The notes beneath the pieces were generated by a model that saw only the letters and a list, made by a program, of their open reading frames with translations, was not told the DNA's origin and ran no database searches. A stretch of 64,000 nt of DNA, taken from NCBI GenBank assembly GCA_027625915.1, contig JANTQA010000070.1:2919001-2983000 (forward strand). The letters are read 5' to 3'. Source of the DNA: Anaeramoeba flamelloides. Its lineage: Eukaryota > Metamonada > Anaeramoebidae. The first letter of the stretch is position 1; every line of letters starts with the position of its first letter. Both the position numbers and the translations under genes were made by a program. This document shows, one piece after another, positions 21,865-31,979 of this stretch.

Positions 21865-22370
21865 TTTCTTTAAAGAAAAGATATCCTTTGTGCTGTAATC
21901 CTGCCTATATTATAGTTAGGACAAAAAACCCTAAATACAATTTTAGAGTTTCTGGAAGTGCCGTAGAGTGCCGTCAAGTGCCTAGCTTTTATTGAGGTTT
22001 TCTGTTTTATGTTTTAAAATCTATTGATTTTCTTTAGGTTTTTTTGAGTTTTCTATTTATTTGTGAAGTGTTCTGGTTTTTTTTTTTACTTTTTGAAATA
22101 AATAGAAAACTCAAAAAAATCTAGAACACTTCACAAATAAACAGAAAACTCAAGAAAAGCTAACGGTGGTTTTCCAGAATTCAAAAGAATAGAGAAAAAT
22201 CAAAGATTTTATTCAATTCTTTTAAATTCTTTAAAACCTAACGGCAGTTTTTTTTAATTTGAGAAATAAACCGAAAATTAAATAAATTTTCAGTTTATTT
22301 CTCAAATTAAAAAAAAACTAACGGTAAACAGGTGGTAATTTTGTTGAATCACCTCTGCTCAACAATAAAA
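21865..22370. repeat. Y-family repeat with nested palindromes
   Basis: Shares with 51,935-52,195 the strings AAAGAAAAG-ATATCCT/AAATCCT, TTATAGTTAG, ACCCTAAATA, AGTGCCGT and the end TAATTTTGTTG(G/A)ATCA. This copy carries inserted palindromes: an arm at 22,038-22,074 with its complement twice (22,097-22,119 and 22,124-22,160), and a second hairpin at about 22,250-22,316. Each is bounded by a CTAACGG-type box. Confidence 0.7.
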
Positions 22371-23881
22371 AAAATAAAAAATGAATTTTTTTAAATTCTT
22401 TTTCCGAAATCCGAATTTGAGAATGTAATTCAGATAGGTTTATTGATACTAAATAATAAAAGGTGTTTTAATGTTGAGAATTTTATTTAGTTTGGGTTTT
22501 ATTTCACTTTTTAAAAAAATTTTCAAAAGTCAGTTTCTGATATTGAGTAATTGGGAAATTAATCATTAGAATCTTCTTCTTTTTTTTAGTTAATAATTGA
22601 GAAACAAAAATATATTGATTTAGGGGTAATTTCAAAAAAAAAAAAAAATTTGCTTTCTCAAAACGCTAATATGTGTTTTAGTTTTTAAAGTAGACTATTT
22701 GTTGCAGAATAAATGAAACAAAATTTTCATTCAGCTTTCCAAAAAAAGATTTTAAACTCGTGTTACCTTCCAGTATTTTAATTCCGCAATCAGGTTTAAA
22801 ATAATTAGTGTCCTCTTTTAAAATTGAAGGCTTTGGTGATTTATTTTAATTCTTAGGGATTAGATTTTTTTGTAAAGCTGACTAAAAAGTTAGATCTTTT
22901 TATTTTACAATTAACAGTATGCGTACTATTGCTTTTTGCAAACTAAAACGATTGTAATTTGAATCGGAACTTGAAAAAATTCCAAAAAAGTCAAAATAAT
23001 AAAAAATCCCCTAATTTTTCAAAAAAATGTTATTTTTTGAGAAAACAAGTAAAAATGATTTTTTGGTTATTTTTGCTTTAATTGAGTTTTCAAATTTTAG
23101 GAGTTCGTTCTTTTTTTTCAAACTACTTTTAATTGAAAAACAAATACAACACCGTTTTCAGTTAACTCCACAAAAAAATATTTAAAAGAACAAAGAAAAA
23201 TTTATAATTCTTTCTTTTTAATTTTAAATTTCACTTTTTGATGAAAAAACTTTGCCGATTTATCAAAATCTTCTTTTTTTGTTTTTTTTTTTTCAGAAAG
23301 CAAAACGAAAACTATGTTCTATTTATCGTTCTGCTAAAGAACTCAAAAAAAGAAAAGATTTTATAAAAAGAAAAAAAAGTGAAAAGTAAAGTGCTTCGTC
23401 ATCTCGAAAATTTTTACCATCAAAAAAAAAAAAAAAGCTTTGATCAATTTTGTCAACCAATCCTTATGTCAGGTACCACAAATAAAAAGACAAAAGCAAA
23501 TCAATTTTGAAAAATCGAAGAAAATAATTAAATCAAAGATTTTGTTATTGAGTGCCGAAAGAAACCATTTTGCGAAAAAGAATCAAGATCAAACACCAGT
23601 CTCAATTGTTGTTTAATTTGTAAGAAACATAAGAGAAAAAAACACTCAAATGTGCTACACAACAATCACAAGCTAAAATTATGATTGGTCAGGTAAATTA
23701 AAAATTTGAAAAGGTTTTGTTAAAAAATTGAATGAACAAACAATTATAAGTCAATTTTCTGTTTGTTATGTTTCGATAATTTTTAATTTTTGTTTTTGGT
23801 TTGTTTAAGAGGAAAAAGAGAAGGAAGGAGAAAAAAAAATAAGTAAAACCAAAAAAAGAAAAAAAAAAAAAAAAAACAAAC

Positions 23882-24151
23882 GTTCCACATTGCACATATC
23901 ATAACAATAACACAGAATGCTCGGAAATTTGACTGGAACATCAAGTGTCTAAATTTTAATTTTTTGTCTTTAGTGACTTTCTTAATCCAAATATTCGAGA
24001 CTGGACCAACCATGAATTGCCTTAAAAAAAAAGTTAAAAAAGCAAGGATGGAAAAGGTGATCAGATCTTTTGGGCCATGTTCGTAGGTGCCATTAGCCTG
24101 TTTATAGAAAAAAATTTTTTCGAAATAGGTTTTAAAAAGTGTTAAATCCAT
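23882..24151 (-). CDS. Ceramide synthase-like protein, N-terminal exon
   Basis: ATG at 24,149-24,151 opens 90 codons: a short lumenal lead, a first transmembrane helix (LITFSILAFLTFFLRQFMVG), a basic linker (IKKVTKDKKLKFRHLMFQS) and a second hydrophobic segment ending MICAMWN. A helix then a basic KF segment then a second helix ending in W is the usual start of LAG1-type ceramide synthases. The frame then meets GTTTGT and a long T run, taken as the donor. The remaining TLC domain is at 18,735-19,448 on the same strand; I treat both as one gene. Confidence 0.75.
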
Positions 24152-24879
24152 TTTTGATAAAATACTTTTAGGAATTTAACAAAGAAAAAAATGTTTTTTA
24201 AGACTGGGTTCAAAAGCTCAAATAGAATACTCAAAAAAGAACCCCATGTTGCATTTGAGAAATGGGTGTTTTCCTTTCCATTTAAACCTAATTATGGATT
24301 TTTATACTTTTGGATTTCGTAATTTTACCATTCGCTTTAAGACTGAAAGGGGATAATAGTGCAGTTGATTATTGTTTTTTCCATTTTGAAATCAGACTTT
24401 GATTTAGGATTCTTTACTCTCCCAAAATATACAAGTGAATATTAACAACAAACGATGAGTAACATTCATAGACAACACAATTGTCAAACAAACTTTTTTG
24501 AAATATTTCTTAAGAAGAGAAAATACATATAATTTTCAAAGATTCATCATCTTTTCGAAAATTTTTTTCAGTTTTATTATGTATAACAAGAATTTTAAAT
24601 TGAATTTTAACACTACAACCAGGTTGCAAATAAGAATAAGAAGTAAAATTGAATTCGTTCCCTAAATGAAATAAAAGGTGGAATTAAAAGAGCTTTTCAA
24701 AATGAAAAAAGTCAACGACAGGCAAAATAGAAATGTGATCCTAAAGGAACAAATTTTGGTGATCTCCTTTAAGGTAGTTGTAATTTTATTAAAGTGTCAA
24801 CGAAATAGACAGCTAATAATAAAATGGTTCGATTGATTTTACCTTTTTCATTGAAACTTTTTATCTTATTTAAATCGTA

Positions 24880-25925
24880 TAAAGGGTCTTAGGGTTTGAG
24901 AAACTGAACCCTTAAAATCAATTCTTTAAGAGACTAGTAAACCAAAAAAAAATCTTCAAATAAAGGTAAAAGCAAATTCAATTATTTTATTGCCTTATGA
25001 AATTAAAATGTCAATAAAAAATCTGATGACTACAATACATGTCTTGGTTTTAATTATAATTTTTTGAAGGAATTATCATTTTTAAAAAGTTTGATACTTT
25101 TTTTTCAATTATGTTCAAAATACGACATATTTTTCCAAATTATTTTAAAAAAAATTATTTTCGTTAAAGAAGAAAGAAATTTTATTATCTTGAAAGGGTG
25201 TGAATATAAATACACTTTTAAAAATAAAATAACTTATTTTTGTCAAAACCAGGTTTAAAAAATCGACTTAATTCCAAAAAACTAAAATAATTATGATAAA
25301 CTTGAAACAAAGATAATTTCTTAATTCAAAGAGCAGATATTGAGTCAATATATATTATTTTGTTTCTCAAAAAAATATAAGAAAAACAACATTTCTATTA
25401 AATTAATAATTTTTGTTATATACCTTTTTTTTAAAACTTGGAAAATTTAACGTATAATTCAAATAAAGACCTTTTTTTAATTTGATTATTTTTAATGTAT
25501 AGGTAATCACCCACTTTTAATTTTTTCAATGGGGGTGTAAATACCCTAAATATTAAATTTATCAAAAATCTTTATTATTATTTCTCAGAATTTTCAAGTT
25601 TTTTCAACCAAATAAAACAAATTCAAATAAATAATTCTAATAATAAAATAATAATAGATATTCTCAAATAAGTGATTTTAATAATAACATTTTGATGCTT
25701 ATATTTTTAATATTTTAAAAAGTATATTAAATAATCTTTTAAATTTCAGGAAATTTAAAAAATATCCATGACAAAAATAAATGATCAATTCTTATCATGA
25801 TATTCAGGGATACAATATTTGATTTATTTTTATTATATTTCCAAAATAAGATTAAAAGTTAAATATTGTTATTTAATACAAAGTCTCTGAACATTAGTAC
25901 TAGTGATATTTCCTTTCAGGATGTA
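24880..25925. repeat. W-family repeat, 3' portion
   Basis: Aligns with 29,790-30,760 and 40,290-41,280 along its length. Examples are TTTTTAAAAAGTTTGATA near 25,080, GAAGAAAGAAAT, TTTTTAATTTGATTATTT, the AAATAATTCTAATAA block and CAATATTTGATTTATT. No reading frame is conserved among the three copies by eye. Confidence 0.75.
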
Positions 25926-26124
25926 AGTAAAATTTACATATTTTGATTACCACAATTTCTGTTAAACTTAATCTTTCGAATCATTTCTTGAACTAAATAA
26001 ACGAAGGCCTCAATTAATAGGAGAATATCAAATATATTCCAGTAGCATAAATTTACAAATAAAATAAAACATGGAAACCATAAAAATAAAAAACAGTTTA
26101 AGAAAAAATATTTAAAAATATTTA

Positions 26125-26320
26125 CAGTCAGTTTCACTTTTAAGGCACAAACTTTCAACGAAATTTAAGGCACAAAAAACTCTCAAATTAAGGTAAAAAA
26201 TTTGTAAATATTTTTTTTACAATTTATTTTACTAGAATCTGAATTTTGCGCCTTAATTATAGATTTTAGTTGTACCTTAAATTTCGTTGAAAGTTTGTAC
26301 CTTAAAAGTAAAACTGACTG
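26125..26320. mobile_element. Palindromic MITE, family A copy 3
   Basis: 196 bp, ends CAGTCAGTTTCACTTTTAAG and CTTAAAAGTAAAACTGACTG, TA duplications at 26,123-26,124 and 26,321-26,322. Same box arrangement as copies 1 and 2. A C-rich run (CCCCCCCTCCCACCCCCC) follows directly. Confidence 0.9.
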
Positions 26321-27700
26321 TATCCCCCCCTCCCACCCCCCTTGGTTAAAATATCTGATAAAATTATCTTTTCTTTAAATTTTTATTTGCAATTATGAAT
26401 TGAAAATATTATAATTGAAAAACATTATGAGAAATAAATATTTTTCTATAACTATTGGATACCCAATGGATTTTTAAATACAATTTCGTATTTTGTTCAT
26501 CTAATTCTGGTTTTGGTACATAAAATATGATATTTTTTTAAATTCTTCTTTAGAAATCAATATTTATTAGATGTATTTATATAATTTTAATACCCTTAAA
26601 ATCTACTCATAACAGCCAAAATAATTTCGAATAACTTTCAATTTTTACTAACAATATTTTCAATTTCTCTTTTTTTTTAGCTGAATTTTTTGATATTAGT
26701 TTTCAATTTCGATAATTTGATCTTTTTAATTTTTCTTTTTGAAAAAAAAATTATTTGTATCTGCTTGGATTGATAAAAAATTTGAAAAACGAATTTTGAA
26801 AACTAATTTGTAAAAAAAAAACCGTGGTTAAAGAATATAGTTAGAACCACTTTTTGTGTAGGGAATCATTACAAAAAACAAGGCATAAAATAAATTTAAT
26901 ATAAAAAGATATTTTTTATTTGATTTTATTTTGCAAACTAATTTATATTTACTTTCCTAGAATTATTTTTTTTTGAATGTTTATTTTATTTTTTTTTTTT
27001 GTATATATATTTTTTTTTACAAATTTTATACCTTAAAATTAGCACCAGTGATAATATAAGGATTTAAAACATACAATGTATTGAGTACCATATTTACCCC
27101 CACACCCAAATTAAAAAAACTAAGCAGATAAATTGTCTAAAATAAACTTTTTACAATTATTTTTTATTTTTTCTTTCTTGATTTCAACAAGTCTATTTGG
27201 AAAAGTGATCTTTCTTGCTTGGTTATAAAAAAGAAACATATTTATTTAATTAAAAGACCTTTTAATTCTATTTTTTGAGCTGTTTTAAATCGTGATTATT
27301 TTCAAGGATTCATTGCAGACGATTAACGGATACAAACTATTATTTCATCAAATGAAATAATTAATATTAAAAATATTTTTTTTCGAAATTTGAGTGGATT
27401 ATTAAACCATCTTTTGAAATATGTTTGAAATTTAAAATTTCAAAAATATAAAAGAAAAATAATATTGTTTGTATTTTCAAAAGATAAATAAACCCACGTC
27501 AAATAATTTTATATTAACGTTTTGAATACCTTCACCAGATGTTTTTGGATCCTCTTTTCAAAAATTATTCACAAAAATTTAATTTTTTGGATTTGAATTA
27601 TAAACCAAATAAAGTTAAAAAATTATTATAAACAAAAAGAAGTTACCACCTATTCTACTTAAATAGTTTATTTTAAACAATCAATTTTTTTTATACATAC

Positions 27701-27768
27701 TTTTTTAGATTATTTTTAACAACTTGATTAGCATTAGTAACATTTTCAGTAGCAATATCCACTTTCAT
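27701..27768 (-). CDS. Orphan coding-like exon
   Basis: Minus strand: ATG at 27,766 followed by KVDIATENVTNANQVVKNN and LKK, then a GTATGT donor at 27,700. The composition is protein-like and resembles the end of a SNARE coiled coil (NV..AN..L..A spacing), but the match is short. No partner exon was found, so the call is tentative. Confidence 0.3.
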
Positions 27769-29139
27769 TAAAAAAAAAAAAAGAGAATTAAAATAAAGTT
27801 TGTTTGATATTTTGAAGTTTTTAACGAGAAAAATAATTAATTTTTAATTTTTAATTTTTTATATTTTTATAAACCATACTGTAAAATATTAACAGTTTCA
27901 TGAAAAATAATTTTACTCAAAAATTAAAATGAAAATTTTATGAAGAAATTTCCAAAATTTGAAAAATTAAAGATCACTTGGTGCTTTACTTTTATTCCTT
28001 TCACGAATAGAATAATAAATGATATTTTGAAAGTAAAATTTCAATATCATGTGGGTACTTTATTTTTTTTTCAATTCTATTTTCACAATTAATATTTTCC
28101 AAAATTGTAAAATGATTTCGCTTCCTTAAATTATAAAATGATAAAAAAAATAACAATGTGATAAAATAATACGCGTATATATTTTATCGAATTCCAGTTT
28201 AAATAAGTCAGATTAAAATGAAAATTTTTCAAAAAAGAATAAAGGAAAAAAAAAAATTTGTTTTAAAAATGAATATTGCCCCTAATTAATTTATTTTTAA
28301 AATATATTGAGTGAATTTTTAGTGGGTTTATTCAGGATTTTCATTTTGGATTAACAATTGATATTATTTATATTTTTTATATAAATTAACACTTCTTTCG
28401 TTATATTTTTTTCTCATTTTAAGTTCAGCATTTTTTTTTCAATTATTTTAGAAAATAACCATAAACTTAACAAACTTGAGAACCCATGTCTATTTTTACA
28501 CACAACAAAAAAAACTAAAAAAAATTAAGGATTTAGACAACCCCCCTTTTTTTTTTTTTTTTTTTTTTTTTTACATATTAGCCAAATTTCAAAATTAGGC
28601 GAAAAATTTATTATTATTATTGTTTTCTTTTTTCATTTATCTTTCAAAAATTAATATTATTATACTCTATTTTTATTTATTTACATATATTGGTTATTAT
28701 CTATAAACACTTTAGTAAAATATATTATTATTCAAAAAAAAAACAATTGTATAAATTTTTTTCTGATGAAAAAATTGTCCCTATTTTTAAAATTTAGCTT
28801 GCCGAGATTTTTTATAGTTCTACGCAACCAAAAACAAAAAAGAAATAAAATAATATAGTTAGTAAAAAAAACAAAAAAAAAAAACGTTAAATGTAGTATT
28901 TCAATTTTTATAACATAACAATGGTTAAATTGTAAGTTAGTAATGTTTTCAAAAATAAAATCCTATTATTTTAATCACACGCAATCTATTTCCAATAAAA
29001 TTCCGATTAAATAACCAAAAATTAAGTTTTTAGAGACTATCATATAAAACACTAAAAGTTTAGTGCAAATACTGGATGTAAATATCATTAATGATACAAC
29101 TTTTTAAACTTCTGTAAAAATCGACTAACAAATCAGAAA

Positions 29140-30980
29140 AAAATCTGATCACATCAATTATAAACTAATCCTAATATAATGAAAAGAATAAAAAATTAGG
29201 AAAAAAAAAACCACATCACCATATAAATTTATTGATGAAATCACTAATACTCAGCTTTTAAAGTTGAAAAATATATTTATTAAATGTTGTGAAATATATA
29301 TTAATGGCTAAAAAACTCTTATTTTTATAAAATTAAATAATTAACCCTACAATATCTTGGAAGATAATTAAGACAAATCGAAAAAATATTGATTTTAAGA
29401 CTGTCTCCATAAAAACGAAACTAAAATAATTAAACCTCAAGTGTTTTTATCTTGATAATTATTGAACATTTCTTGAAATTAAAAAAAAATTATACAAAAA
29501 TATTTACCTTTGAAGCTTCTAAATCTTAATAATTCAGTACCAGAATACTATTATTTTGAGTTTCAATTTAAAGTTTTGGAAAAGAAATTTTGAAAAAAAA
29601 ATTTTAGAAGTTTCACAAATAATAATTTTGATCAAAAGTAAAAAATGTATTAATTTATTATTCAAAAATATTTTTTAGATATAATTTTTATTAAGTAATT
29701 TGGGATGCATCAAAAATACATATTCCACCACTTTCAGAAAATATAATTATAGACCTATCTATGGAGATACTAATCCCTTATGGAACACGTAAACCAAAAG
29801 AAATCTTCAAGCAAATTTAAGAGCAAATCTAAAAAAAAATTACATCTTAGAATTGAAAAATGAATTAAAAATCTGATTACTATAAAACCAGAATTAACTT
29901 CAGAGCTATTTTCCGACACGAATTATTATTTTTAAAAAGTTTGATAGATTTTTAATATTTTTCCAAAATTTCAAACTTTCATATTATCCCAAATTATTTT
30001 AAAAGAAAATTATTTCCTTTGATGAAGAAAGAAATCTTATTGTCTCTAAAGGATGTGTACTAAAAATATACTTTGAAAATGAAACGATAAAGTTCTATCA
30101 AACCCCAATCTAAAATAGATACTAATTTCAAAAAAATTACAAAAATTATTTTAAACTTGAAAAAAATATAATTCCTCAAGAAAAACACAGTTTAAATCAA
30201 TTTTTTCTTTTTTACTAACCTAAAAAAATACGAAAAAAAACCAAAAAACCAAATAATCAAATTAAAAATTCTCCTAAAATACTTTTTTTAAAAACTGGAA
30301 AAATCAACTTATACTCTAAAGAAATACTTTTTAATTTGATTATTTATACAATTAAAAACTCAATGTTATTTTTTCAGTGGATTATTAACGGCCCATGGAC
30401 TAAATATATCAATAGAAATAAATATTTTTCAAAAATTAAAGATTTTCGAACGAATAAAACGAATTCAAATAAATAATTCTAATAAAAAAATAATAATAAA
30501 TATTTTCAAATAACTGAATTTAATATAAAAAGTTCTTTGTTTTTACTCTGAATATTTTAAAAAAAGAATATTGCCTAATCTTTTAAATACCAAGAAATAC
30601 AATCAATATTTGTGAATAAAATAAATGATTAATATTTTGAGATCTTCAAGGATTCAATATTTGATTTATTATTAATTGTATTTTTAAAACAAGACTATAG
30701 TTTTCAATGTTGTTTATTCATTCAAACTCTCAGAAATTACTAAAAGTGAGATTTCTTCAATTAAAATTTTTTGCAAATTTTTTTTTTTCTGTTTTAATCA
30801 TAAAACCCAACAAATCAAAAGGATCTTGATCTTTTTAACTGAAAATTGATTGGGAAAAATGAACTCTTTTAAATATGATAACTCATCTCTCTACAGTTGA
30901 TAAATGAAGTTGCCTATCGGGTTTAATTGTATCTTTGGGTAAATAATTGATCTATTAACTTTTGGAAAAAAAATAAATAA
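29140..30980. repeat. W-family repeat, longest copy
   Basis: Joins the 5' portion seen at 3,735 and 56,260 (TAATGGCTAAA, TTAAATAATTAAC, ACCAGAATACTATTATTTTG) to the 3' portion seen at 24,880 and 40,290, and continues to a block shared with 41,390-41,490 (ATGATAACTCAT, TCTCTA-AGTTGATAAA). About 1.8 kb in all. No terminal repeats or intact protein were found; the class is unknown. Confidence 0.7.
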
Positions 30981-31257
30981 GAGTGAATAGTCCCTTTACA
31001 AGAATGTGAAATTTTCAAAGGGTTTTATTGAAAACAAGACAACACATGCCTTATTAAAATCTGAGTTGATTTTTGAAAACATTACTGACTTACAATTAAG
31101 AATCTGAAAACCAAAAATTCAGAACTTTTACACAATCTTGTTGACAAAACACCTCATCTTGCATGTAAAACACTTCAAAGAGACTCTAATTTATATCGTC
31201 CATAATGTCACATATCAAGATTTCATTATTTTCTCTTAAAGCCAGAATTATTTTGAT

Positions 31258-31393
31258 ATGGAAGAATCTCAACTTGATTATATTCAAAAAATCACACAAG
31301 AATCACTTGAGTCCACAAGAAAAACATTATCCTTAACAAATGAAACCAACCAAATTGGGATTGAGACTTTAAACAAGTTATATTTACAAGGAG
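31258..31393 (+). CDS. SNAP-25-like SNARE, exon 1
   Basis: ATG at 31,258 opens MEESQLDYIQKITQESLEST, the first half of a Qb SNARE motif (SNAP-25 has ESLESTRRML at this point). The exon ends CAAGGAG|GTATGT at 31,393 in phase 1. The preceding sequence offers no earlier in-frame ATG with coding character. Confidence 0.92.
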
Positions 31394-31479
31394 GTATGTA
31401 ATTATTCAATCTTTTTCTTTTCCACCAAAATAAAAAAGACAATTTGAAATTCACATAAACAATTTTCTGAACTTTATAG

Positions 31480-31979
31480 AGCAATTAAACAAGATCAATG
31501 AGGATCTGGTCTCAATTGAAGACAATTCCAAGAAATCTGGATGGCTGCTAAAAAGTATGGATGGTATTATTGGTATGACAAAACATTTATTTAGCAAAGA
31601 ACCTACCCAAAAAAATGACAATAAACTCAACGAAATTGAAAATAAAAAATCCAAAGAAAAGAAAAAAGAAAAAGAAAAAGAAAAAGAAAAAGAAATTGAA
31701 AAAGAAAAACTCAAAAAAAAAGAGATTAAAGATGAATCAATTTATCAAGAAATTGAACGCTCACTGTTCTCTCAAGAAATGTGTGACATGATGGACGAAC
31801 AAGATGAAAATTTAAACCAAATAAGTGATCTTATAAATGGCATTAAGGAGATATCAATTTTACAAGGTGAAGAAATTGAGAAACAAAATAAGAAAATTGA
31901 CAACTTAACCGAAAAGGTTGACAGGTCTAATGAAACTACAAAGTCAAATAATCAAAAAATTAACAAGATCTTGAATTAA
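31480..31979 (+). CDS. SNAP-25-like SNARE, exon 2 (Qb end, linker, Qc)
   Basis: After an 86-nt intron (acceptor TTTATAG), exon 2 restores GEQLNKINEDL, giving the Qb ionic-layer Gln at about residue 47. A linker with an almost pure Lys/Glu run follows (about residues 100-128), then a Qc SNARE motif from MMDEQDENLNQISDLINGI to TKSNNQKINKILN with its ionic-layer Gln at about 181 (EKQNKKID). The whole protein is 211 residues, close to SNAP-25 (206). Two Q-SNARE helices in one soluble protein are diagnostic of the SNAP-23/25/29/Sec9 group, which drives membrane fusion with a syntaxin and a VAMP. The linker lacks the Cys cluster that is palmitoylated in SNAP-25, so it is more like SNAP-29/Sec9 in membrane attachment. 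Confidence 0.95.

Larger units (their letters stand above)
19449..23881 (-). other. About 4.4-kb intron of the TLC gene
   Basis: Separates the N-terminal exon (ending near 23,882) from the TLC exon (19,448). Donor phase 0 and acceptor phase 1 do not match directly, so a small unrecognised exon or another donor lies within. It contains an X-family element (20,310-20,858) and a Y-family repeat (21,865-22,370). Confidence 0.65.
24152..31257. other. Intergenic, repeat-rich
   Basis: Holds two large W repeats (24,880-25,925 and 29,140-30,980), a family A MITE (26,125-26,320), a C-rich stretch at 26,323-26,341, a long T run at 28,547-28,572 and one orphan coding-like exon (27,701-27,768). No complete gene was recognised. 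Confidence 0.55.

Noticed and set aside
25064-25258. Short frame inside a W repeat as a conserved W protein
   Set aside because: The equivalent positions in the 29.9-kb and 40.5-kb copies are shifted or stopped, so conservation is at the DNA level only.
25934-26158. Hydrophobic minus-strand frame (FCL..WNIFDILLLIEAFVYLV)
   Set aside because: The frame starts inside a MITE end, has no in-frame start or acceptor before the hydrophobic part, and matches no family I know.
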